DNA of 64,000 nt from Sporothrix humicola (Eukaryota; Ascomycota; Sordariomycetes; Ophiostomatales; Ophiostomataceae). The stretch covers positions 310,001 to 374,000 of the forward strand of contig WNYE01000015.1 in NCBI GenBank assembly GCA_021396245.1. The letters are read 5' to 3'. The notes under the pieces are model-generated. The model did not search any database, was not told where the DNA came from, and saw only the letters and a list, made by a program, of their open reading frames with translations. The number at the start of each line of letters is the position of its first letter. The first letter of the stretch is position 1. The translations under genes were made by a program, and so were the position numbers. Of this stretch, positions 41,520 to 52,100 are shown piece after piece.

Positions 41520-42480
41520 GAGCCTCACTCTTCGACACATCGCCCCCGTGTGCTGTATGGCCAGCCACGCCTTACCATTGAGCTTGCCCCGCTGCAGCAT
41601 AGACCGCTGCAGCCGAGACCGCTGGCAGCACCGGTAGCACCGACAGTACCGACAGTACCTACAGAGCCGGCAGCACCTATAACCACGGTACCACTGATAG
41701 CACCGGTTGCATATATGGTACCTAATGTGGCCACACCGACCTTGACCCCGACCCCTCCGGATTTTGCCAGCACCGTCGGCGCCACAATTGGAAGCCCAGG
41801 GAATGATCTGGCAGTCAACACCGAAAGGGCCTCGGAATAATTTACCGCTTTTGGACTGAAATCGGCAACAATCAGCGGTGGCAGATGGTTTGGATCGCTA
41901 CACTTTTATGTCTTATAATGCCTTTTCAAAGGTAAAATAATATTGATACCCTCTACTACATTGTTTTTATAAAACAAAATTGATGTGAATATGTACTGTT
42001 CATGAGTTTGGCTTGTCGGTTTTTGGAGAAGACGTAGGCTCCTTGCTTTTGTATTTTGCAACACCTCTACAGCCGTGCAAGAATCGCTCTTATGTCTCAA
42101 TATATTGGTCTAATTGTAAGAGGTAGTCGCGCTGCCTATTCCCAAAAAAAATTCACATGATACTTACTGCAAGTGTGGGCGGGTGTTTTGGTTGTTTTTA
42201 GGAAACTTGAATTTTTTAATCTTTTGGTTTGAGTTGCAATGCTCAGCGCAAATGCACAATGGAATCCGTCTATGTAATGAAGAATAGAAAAAAAAAGGGC
42301 GAATAAGGAAAAAATAAGGAAGCAAATTAGACAATTAAAAAGCGTCCGAAAGCCAAGAAAGAATAATTCCAGAATAAGGTTTTTGAAAAAAGAAGCTCCC
42401 GCAAAGAACAGTGGTCAACTGGACAAAAAAGACAAAACGCACGCAAAACGCAACGCAAGCACAGCCGGCACGCTCTTAAC
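41520..42480. other. Convergent 3' flanks with a 9-bp minisatellite
   Basis: About 960 bp between the stops of the ING and UGP1 genes. At 41627-41680 a degenerate 9-bp unit (AGCACCGAC/AGTACCGAC type) repeats about six times. It makes the surrounding frame look Pro/Thr/Val-repetitive, but no gene is supported. The rest is AT-rich. Confidence 0.55.
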
Positions 42481-44351
42481 TTAATGCTCAAGCAACCGCA
42501 GACTGCCCTGGACGACAACGTTCTCCAGGATCGAGCCAGGCGGGATGTCAATGGTGCTACCCTCAGTGGCCACGATAATAACTGTGCCCTTGAGAGTCAC
42601 GCCACGTCCCAGGTTGACGGCACCGGTAATGGTCAGGTGGTCAAGCTCAATGATCTTGGGGATGGAAGGAATGTGCTTGGAGAAGTCCGAGACCTTCTTG
42701 AAGTCGCTGCCCAGCTTAATAAGCGGCGCATCGCCGAAGCGGTTAGCACTCATCTGCAACTGGCCGTGCTTGACCGTGTACAGATCAGACTTGACCAGCA
42801 TCAGATCAGAGCAGGTCTTAACGGGCAGGAAACGACGACGCGGCACATTAACACCGTGGGCGTTGTGGAAGTGGCGAATGGCGGCACCGACGGCGGTCTC
42901 GAGCTGGATAATCGAGATGTCGGACTCGCCCTTCTTGTCGCCAGGGATGGTCTTGCCGTTGGGGATGATCTCCATGGCCAGCTCGTCGTTCTCGACAACG
43001 CGCTTGATGGCCTTGACGTTCATCCAGATGTTGTTGGTGTTGAAGTACTTGAACTTCTTGATGGACTTGAACTCGTTGACGTGCTCCTTGGGGACCTGGG
43101 CAATTTCTAGCAGGCGCACCGAGCCGTCGTAGTCGATGATGGTACCGCCCTTGACATCGGCCTTGGTCTTGTTCGTGAGCTCCATGATGTACTCAGACTT
43201 GGTCTCGACCATGTGCTGCAGGATGCGCAGGTCGACAACGGCGCCCAGGTTGTCGACGTTGGACAGGAAGATGATCTCGATGCCGCGCTCAATCAGCTTG
43301 TCGAGGACGCCCGAGTTGTACAGAGACTCGAACACGTCACCGTGGCCGGGCGGGTACCAGGCATCGGTGGAGTCATCAAACGACTTGGGGACGGGCAGCG
43401 AGGAGTCCTTGAAAATGCGGGGGTAGCGCGACTGGTTGAAGGTCAGGATGTCAACGTTGTGACCCTCGTACTTCTTGATGATAGCGGCAGTATCCGAGTC
43501 GGTGTTGAAGGAGTTCATCAGAAGGAAGGGAACGTTGGAGCCGTAGGTGCGGTTCAGGTACTCGATCTGGCGGACGGACAGGTCGAGGAAGGACATGCCG
43601 TCACGGACCTCGATGACGGACTTGGGGCCGACGCAGCCCATGGAGGTACCGAGACCACCGTTGAGCTTGAGGACGGCAAGCTTGTTGAGGAAGGCGACGC
43701 CCTCCGAGCTGCCGAGGTCCTCGTAGTCAACGACCTGGCCCTGTGCGGGAGGCTTGATGCGGTCCCAGTCGCTGGCACAAGTGTTAGCGGATGTGTCAAA
43801 AGAAAGGAGGGAGAGGGGGGAACGGCGCTCGGGGTTCCCCATTTCGGCGGGATTGTACATACACAGCATTGCCCTTGGCCTTGTCGTTCAGGTACCGACG
43901 GAAGAGGGCAAAGAAGTTGTCCATCTCAGTCTCAAACAGCTGCACGTGGGAAATCTGGCGTTAGCAAATTGGGTTCAGAAGCATGTGCGGGCTGGCCTGT
44001 CCAGCAATGGTTGGCCGGAGGCGGGTGGCGGTAAATATCGGACTTGCCTTCTTCTCTGCGGGGTCCGTGACGGTCTCCGCGAGCTCCGTCAGGGCATTGC
44101 GCATTTGTGCGGCAGCAATGTTTGTGGATGTGTTCTCGAAAGCCTGTACGGTCGCAAATGTTAGGTCTCTGCCGGCTATGAGCTCTTCCTACCGGAAGTA
44201 GCCCGTCAAAAAGAGCGTGGGACGCCAAACTTACCATGTGCGACTGGGTCTTGCCATGGTGTCTCTGGGAGAGGTCGCTGGCATCGCCGTCGCTGCCAAT
44301 GCTGGCCGTGGCCTTGATGTGCGACGGCAGAGCGCTCTTAACGCCAGACAT
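42481..44351 (-). CDS. UGP1: UTP-glucose-1-phosphate uridylyltransferase
   Basis: 526 residues in four exons: 44351-44235, 44143-44048, 43939-43863 and 43771-42481. The second intron (44047-43940) has a GC donor (AAG|GCAAGT) and an AG acceptor; the others are GT-AG. Frame and family match across the joins are good (...DPAEKK|LFETEMDNFFALFRRYLNDKAKGNAV|DWDRI). UGPase signatures: LNGGLGTSMGC (nucleotide loop), NSFNTDSDT, YPPGHGDVF, and VDNLGAVVD, with the C-terminal beta-helix (TITGAVNLGRGVTLKGTV). It makes UDP-glucose from UTP and glucose-1-phosphate for cell-wall glucan, trehalose and glycogen. Between 43939 and 43954 an earlier in-frame AG could add five residues; I preferred the shorter form. 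Confidence 0.95.
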
Positions 44352-47300
44352 GATTGCGGATTGAGGGTTGGGAGGGTTTGTTGAGACGTAGAGAAGCTCG
44401 CAAGACGAGTCTGTGGAGGCACGCGAATCCGGTGGGGTTGCTGTGCGCGGTACGTTGAGGTGATGTAATGAGGGGTGACGAGGCTGAGAGTCGGGTGTTA
44501 GCTCGGGTTCGTGGAAGATGTTGCAAAAAGAAGGTAGAAGAAGAAGAATTGAGTGCTCGCTTCAAGATGTAAAGGTAGGAAGATTCGAATTTCCTCAAGA
44601 GAAGAAAAAACGGGGAGGGGAAGGTTTAAAGGGAGGGGAGGCAAAAGCCGGGGAAAGCCAGCAAGGCCAGAATGTGTGCAGGGAGGTGCAAGGAAGGATG
44701 AGCTGATGAGCTCACTAGCTAGTTCAGGAGGGAGGCAAATGTCGCGAAACGAGACGGGCGCAAGTTTGGCAGCTTTGCAAAATATTTTTACCTTTTTCTT
44801 TACTTTCTTGGCTGCCTCGATCTAGGCCTTGTGCTTTTCGTGTTTGGTTACTTTTTGGGTGGGAAGAAAGAAAAGTTAGCCAAATTGACGTAATCGACGT
44901 AATGGATGGGGAAGAGAAAAAAATCATCCAAAATCTCCCAGCTAATAATACCACCACTGGGTCAGGTAGCAATCAACAGACGAGAAACGAGGAAGAGCTC
45001 TCAAAAGCATGGCAGCCAGTCTTTTTGGGGGGAGGGAAGAGGGGGTGTGGAGGGGGTGGGCCAGTGAAAGGGCAAAGCAGGAGAGGAGTAGGGGGTGTAT
45101 TCTGTAGGGTGTCTGGGTGTGTTGCGGGCGGGCTGCGGGCGAAGGCGAGTTTGGTGAGATCTCTGTTTGGTGGAAAGGTTAAAAGCGAATTGTTCGGCGG
45201 TCTGCGGCGAATCCAGATGCAGGTGCAGCCAAAGTGCAAGCAAGTGCAGGCAAATGTGCGGTTGCAGAAGCTGCAAGGCGCATTGAAGTCGGGCTATTAT
45301 CGGGACATCGGTGGTTCACTCGCTGGATTGGACTTTGAGAGCGCAGTGAGGCAAGTGAGAGAGTAGCAAGCGGCCCGGGAGCTGTTCGGTTCGTCGATCT
45401 GGTCTGTGATTTCTGTGCATTGTCTGGTCGAGCCGCTGTTCTGCACAAGGCCGAACAAGGACCGTTCGCCAAGCTGTGTGTAAAGAGGCTGCAGCGAGGG
45501 AAGGCAACGGATTGAATATGGGAGGAGATAGGGCAGAGCGCAAGGTCAAGGACAGAGGGGCAAAGACGTGGAGGCAAGCAAGAGACAGTGAGTGAGCTTT
45601 AGCTGGGTGGCAACAACTTACAGAAAACGAAGCTATAGTTGACAACAGTGAATCTGGTGATATTGAGAAAAAAGGAGGAGAGAAGCAGCAGAAAGAAGAG
45701 GAAAAGGAAAGAAAAGAAGAGCAAGAGAACAACAGAGGCCCAGAAGTTCGAAAACAGCTCTGGGCAACGAATAGAAAGGGGGCAAGCTTGACAGGGGGTT
45801 CTTTGAGTGGAATTGAAGTGGAAAAGAGCACTGGGAAACGAGATTGAGGAGATTGGAGACTGGGTTGATGGGACAGGACAGCAAATAAGAAGGACGACAG
45901 GGGGTGGATGGGGGGTTCTTGGAATAAGGAATAGGAGGAAAAGAGCTTGGCCGTGGTCGCTACGGGGCAATATTATCTTTCTTCCCTTTTCGGCAGCTTC
46001 TAGCACTTGCGTATTTATTGCAAGTGGGTCACTGTCTCTCCAAAGAAAAAGGAAGCCACGATGACGGTAGGGATAACGAAGACATACTATGACTATGATG
46101 CAACTGCTGTGAAGGCTGCTCAGTTGTATGCCGTCAAGGTGTTCGGATGCAGAAAGGGAAGGAATGGAGGAGAAAACTGGCAGGAATGAGAAGGTGCCCA
46201 GCAAAAGGAGGGGAGCTCTTTCCGGTTTTACCGTCTTGCTCCCAATTCCTCAGAGCTCTTTCCCCTGTACGACGTAAATAGCACACGAGAAGCGACAAAA
46301 ATGACAGAGCTCAATATATGATTGTCGAGGAAGCAGCAAACGGAGCAAGAGCATTGCGCCTTCCCGAGTTATTTTCACAATGCGCCGCCAGTAGCATAAC
46401 CCATTTGGGAAATTGCGACATACAGCTCTTTCGTCCGATCGTGCTGATAGATACTGACCACGTTTGGGACACTACTACACATAGGAGCCACCTTTCAAAG
46501 GCGTCGTTACGTTGCTTCTGACACTTGGGACGGCGCCTCGTAAACTCACTATTTGGTAATTGTTTCTGACATCTGCAACAACAGTGACGGAAACAACGAC
46601 AAAATATCAGTGACAAGAGCTGTCTGGAGAAGGCCAAGGAGGGGAAGCTTTTTGGTTGCTGGGTGGGGCGTGCAGTGATTTGCTCTTTCCCTTTGTCGTT
46701 TGCGGCCATCGCCGCTCCTCTTTTTCTTCTGGGCCCCCTGAACGAACCTGGACTTTGATGCCAGAGGCCCCACTGAGGCGCAAGCCCCACCAGTACGGCA
46801 ACGAGTCCTGTTCCTGCTTCATTCGTCGCTGAAACATTTTTCTTCGGAAGAACATGGCGAACTCAGCGAGCACTTTGTCATTCACTCAACGACACTCCGC
46901 TTTCAGCAAGAACGGGCCCGCTAACGGCAGTGTGAGATATGGAGTTCCAGTGTCCATTCACAAAGGAACTCACCCTCAATCTTCATTTCGTTCAAGTCAA
47001 CCGGACCCGGGTTCCAGCGGCCGGTCCCCAAAAATAATATCTCGCTAGCAAAAGTAAGGGAAAATGCACGATCCAGTGCCTGGCCAGGCCAGGCCAGGCC
47101 AAGAAATGGCCCCAAGGGCGCAACTATGGTCGATTGAGCCGCTAAAAATAAACCAGGAACATCGCAACTGGGATAATAGCGCTGTTTTTACGGCTCATCC
47201 ATGGCAAAGAGGGGAGACGACAAAATTCGCCAATTACAGATCCAAAATTGCAACGGTATTTCGGCGTTGGAACAACAAGAGTAAGATGCAACGCAAAAAT

Positions 47301-48888
47301 AAATCGGTGTTGAGATAACAGATGCAGTGAAAATTTAACGAAATCGAAAAATTATCCTAGATCTCCCGATATCGAGCAACAAAATCAGACATCGTGTCGC
47401 GGCTCAAGATCGTGCAGTCTGTCAAAAACGGCGATTCCGAGGCCATCGGGATTTTTATTGTTTTTTTATCCCATCGCTGATCCCCCAACCGATTGGCGGG
47501 ACATGCAACGCAAAAAATAGGCAATGCAGGCGGGTAGTGGAGGGGGCAAAGGAGGGTAGACTTGACAGGGAAAGACGGCGCGGGAACTCCCAGAAAGTTG
47601 GGGAGGGCTGGAAGAAAGAAAAAGAGAAGAAAAAAAATTTAAAGAAAAAAGTGCTGGAATACGAGAACTTCACGGGATGGCTGCAAACTGCTTAACAGCG
47701 ACAAATATCTTCAAGCCTGCAAGGAAATAACTTTAGCTAAACACATTTTGTGAAAAACAGAGAAAGGGGTAGATGAAGAAGAAAACACAAAATTATAATG
47801 ATAAAAATGTCCTCACAAAAGATTATGAGAGACCACAACGCCAGGTCTGTCTCAGCCGTTTGGACAAATAAACCGCCTGGCGCTTTCCACGTGCCAGGGG
47901 CACAACATTAACGTCCTTGCGGGTGTCCAGTAATCTCCCCAATCCAACACGTGCTGCGTCTGTCTTGACGGTGTCTTTTATTAGTGCCAGCGGCGACAAC
48001 GCTGCCGAATGGTCATTAAGTAATTTCTCCTTATGAAGGATAAACATTAAAGAAAACAGACGTGTGTTTTCTCGGAATCATACATGCCTGCAGTCATATC
48101 GCACGACGCTATATCATTACATCATTGTGGACGGCAAAGAACAAGGCTGAGGAATATATAGTAATATAACCAGAATGGTTGAACAAACAATAATATCAAA
48201 ATAATACAACAGATATCACAAAGGCCACAAAAAATAGTCATAAGGCAAACAGACAGCATTAAATTCAAATAATATCATTGATAAAAGTATTCGTTGCTTG
48301 CAGAGAAGCAGCACTCTCCAGACTGTATATCTCATTTCTAACCATCTTGAATTGCAAGTCTTTTCTTTTATTATGCCGCCCTTATCAAGAAACCAAAACG
48401 CCTTTTGCAGTATGCAGCCCTTTTTTGTGTTGTGTAGCAACAATGGGACAAACAAGAAAAAGAAGGTAAAGAAAACAGAAAACAGGAAAAAGAAAACAAA
48501 ACCGACGTCTTCTCGTACAAAATTGGGTATCCATGCAATGCTTCCCGCTGTGTCTCCCCTCTTTCTGAGATAAAGAGCGTCGAGACGAGTAACAATGACA
48601 GTGTAAGGATATGCCAGATAAAGAAATAAAACAGTGGAAGAATGAAAAAGAAATAAGTGGAAGAAAAACAAAATCAAAAGTAAATCAAAATAAACAATAC
48701 AAAGGTTTGGCGATTACCCAGAGGATATGCGTTTTTGTAAAAAGAGTTCCCTTCCTATCCCATTTCTAAAAAGAAAGCAAAAAAATCCCAATATTCCATC
48801 GTCTTTTTATGCTTTTAATGCATCGTCAATGTCAACTTCTTCGTGTCCGTTCCCCAATTTTCATAAAAAAAGACAATCGTCGAGATCG
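44352..48888. other. 4.5-kb gene-free stretch upstream of UGP1
   Basis: No credible gene on either strand. From about 44.5 to 46.2 kb the plus strand is purine-rich (the minus strand pyrimidine-rich), which fits the promoter/5' UTR of the minus-strand UGP1 gene. The segment 46.3-48.9 kb is A-rich without structure beyond a GGCCA repeat at 47080-47100. A non-coding transcript cannot be excluded. Confidence 0.5.
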
Positions 48889-49194
48889 TTATCGACGCTT
48901 CTTATCGCGGTATGAGTCGTAACTCGACTTGCGCGAGACTCGGTGAGATGAATCGTGAGAGGATTTGTGTGGCGAATCGTCTCGAGGCCTATCTAAAGAC
49001 GTACGCGAGGACTGCTTCGAGGAGCTATGAGAGGATCCGCGTGACGATCTGTGCGGCGAGTGCGACGAGCTGTGTGAGGAGCTGTTCGACGAGCGGCGCC
49101 TGGAACGGTGCGAGGACTCTGGGCGCCACTTGTCGATCTTTGGCTGTTCGTTCTTTGGCTGTTTGGCAGTATCCGAATCAGGCTTCCATTTGTC
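48889..49194 (-). other. In-frame 101-codon extension beyond the CHD1 stop codon
   Basis: Directly after the TAG at 49197-49195 the same frame stays open for 101 codons to a TAA at 48891-48889. The translated segment is charged and Ser/His/Arg-rich like the CHD1 C-terminus: it starts DKWKPDSD and later repeats IDKWRPESS, then runs of SSHSS/RSSR type, ending YDSYRDKKRR. This looks like protein-coding sequence rather than 3' UTR. It may be a readthrough tail, a tail cut off by a recent nonsense change, or a base-call error at the TAG. Confidence 0.55.
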
Positions 49195-52100
49195 CTAGTA
49201 CTGGTTCGGCCGTGATGTTGTATATTGCTGTTGCTGCTGCTGCCATGGTGTAGGCCGCAGGCGGTCCCATTCGCGCGGGGGCTGATAGTCGCGTCGGGGA
49301 TCCTTGCGGAAGCTCAGGCGGTCGCCGGCAGAATCGGCCGCGTATGGAGACGAGCGGGAATCGCTGCTGCCATGGCGGTCGTCGCGGCGCAGATCGCCGA
49401 GAAGGCCAGTGCTGCGGCGGATGGAGTCACGGTCCCGATCGCGATCACGGTCGCGCTCCCGTTCGCGGTCTCTGCCCCGGTCCCGATCACGATCACGATC
49501 ACGTTCCCGATCGCGGTCGCGATCCCGCCTATCACGATCCCGCTCACGCTCCCGATCCCGATCGCGGTCGCGGTCATGGTGGTCGCGGCTGTCCCGGTGC
49601 TCATGGTCGCGCCGAGAATCCCTGCGGCTGTCGCGTTCACTATCGATCTCGCCGTCTTCCAGGTCATCGCGGCTGGGCCGGTCAGACCGGCTGCCATCCC
49701 GAGCACCGCCGCTGCTGCCATTGCCATTGGTGTTGCCGTTGCTGCCCTTCTCGTCCTTGGCGCGGAGCGCTTCGTACATCTTGGAGAGCTGGTGGCCTGA
49801 GACCGCCACCTCGTTGATAGGCCAGATGGAGGAGAGGAAGTCCCAGAAGCGAGGCATGAGCGCATCCAGAGTGGCTGCCGGGATGGTCTGATTCTTTTTC
49901 AGGCCAATCACACAGTCGCCAATCTGTCTGAGCTCCTTACCCATGATTGCCGCACGCTCCTTGGCCTTCTCGACCCGCTCAGGTGTCGTCTCCATGATCG
50001 TCTTGAAGTTGGCGCGCACGGGTTTGAGCAGTGACCACATAACCTGCTCATCGTCCCTGTAGTCGAGCTTGGCGTCGTCGAGCTTCATAAGCTCTTCGAA
50101 CCGCTGCACAGCCTTGCTCTGGGCTGCCTTAAGCTGCTCCAAGGTCTCTGCATCCAGCTTCTTACGCTTCTCCTTAGGTTGGCCGGCATCCTTGTCTCTG
50201 CTCGAGCCGACGCCGTTGCTGTCGCGCCGGTCACTCTCAGTGACTCTGCGCTTGTTGCGGTCGCGGTCATTGTGGTCGTGCTCATGCTTGCGCTTGTAGT
50301 CGCTCCGGGGTGTCAGAAGACGCTCACCGCCGCCGCTGGTGTTATTCTGCGGGCGCAGGTTGAGGTAGTCGCTGTTGGAGATGGGACGGTCGCGCTGCTC
50401 GCGGTTCTTGATGATGATGGAGCGCTTGCCGGGAGCCGGTGACCGGGAGAAGTCGTCGCCACGGTGGCGGCCGTTGACAGTCTTCTTGCTGCGATGGTGG
50501 TTCTCGACGGCCTTCTTGGCCTCGGCATCGTCAGAGTACTTGGCCAGCAAGACGGAAAGAAGGTACTCGGAGCGGCGGACAAGGTGAACGGCGCCAGGTG
50601 ATTGAATAGCCTTCTCGCCGCCCTTGTTGCGCTCTTCCTTCTTCTCAACACGGTGTTCCTCGAGGAAGAACTTGTCGGCCATGTCGAGCTCGGGGTCGTC
50701 ACGGATCTGGGTCCATGCACCAAAGCCGTAGCGGTCAATGCCCACAAGCAGCATGCCGTCCTCGCGGGCACCCCACTCGCAAGTGTAGTGGGCAGCCTTG
50801 CTGGCGTCGTGGAGTCGGAATGAGTGCGGGTTGCCGTGCTCCTCGAGAACCTTGTGTAGTAGACGCAGCTGCGGTGGACGTTCGACAATGGTCTCGGCGT
50901 TGATCTTTTTGACCTCGCCATAATCTATCAGCACAGCCTTTTTGTCTTTGCGCGCCAGAGCCTTGCCGGCCTTCTCCTGCTCCTCGCGGATACGGGCTTG
51001 GTTGGCCTCGACAGCCTGCTTGGCCATAGAAAGCAGGTCTTCGACGACAGAGCGCATAAAGTCGCGGTCACGGTCCCCGAGTCGAGCATCTGCAATAATC
51101 TCCTCGCTGCGGTCATCAAAGGAACCATAACGGAACAAGGCCCGGATAAGGTTGCGCGTTTCCTTCTCGTTGAGCGGGCGGCGAGGATCGCGCAATGCAG
51201 CCTGACGCTCCTCGAACTCTTCCTGCTCCTGCTTCTCGCGCTGGCGCTTCTTGGCAAGACGGTCGGCGCGATCAGAGTCATTAACACCCGCACCCGAGAC
51301 ATTGCGCTTCTTGAGGGTGGCCCGCCTTGGCGCATTCTCCTCCAACGCCTTGTTGAGGTACTCTTCGTGCAGCCGCTTCTCCTCCTCGGACTTGATGACG
51401 GCGAGCTTGTCGGCAGGGATGATTTGGTCCCAGTCGAGAGCGAGCTCGTCGACCTTGACATCGGTGACTTGCATCCAATTGTCCCAGTCGATGCCACCGG
51501 AACTGAGGTTGAGCTTGTCATCAACGTTGGTCTTGGTGACCTCAGCATTCTCAAGAATGCTATCAATATCGAGCTGCTCAAGCTTGGCCTGGTTGCCGGA
51601 CTGCTCAAACAGGTTCTGCGACCGCATCTTGAGGATCCACTGGATGTCTTCGGCAGTCTTGGCCTCGTCCATCTTGAGACCCTTCTCCTTGAACTGCTCG
51701 CGCAGCTCCTTGCCTTCGTCGGTAACACCGGCTTGGATGGTAAGGTACTCGAGGAAAAGCTTGTTGCGGGCACGCTTGATAACCTCCTCTTCAATGGTCT
51801 GCTTTGCGACAAGACGGTATACATTGACAGGGCGCTTCTGGCCAATACGATGGGCACGGGCCATGGCCTGCAAATCGGCCTGGGGGTTCCAATCAGAGTC
51901 GTAGATGATGACAGTGTCGGCTGTCATGAGGTTGATGCCGAGACCACCAGCACGGGTGGAAAGCAGGAAACAAAAGTCATCGCTGCCCTCGGCGTTGAAG
52001 TGATCAATGGCCATGCGACGGGGACCGGCGGGGATAGTGCCGTCCAGGCGCTGGAAGGTGTGGCCACGGACACGGAGGTAGTCGCTGAGGAGATCAAGCA

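Noticed and set aside
41550..41840. 96-codon Pro/Thr/Val-rich frame after the ING gene
   Set aside because: It is produced by a 9-bp minisatellite, with no start context or homology.
49225..49800. Plus-strand frames opposite the CHD1 tail (one RS-rich, one Ala/Val/Ile-rich)
   Set aside because: Both are reflections of the CHD1 Arg/Asp/Ser repeat; the CHD1 frame is the supported one.
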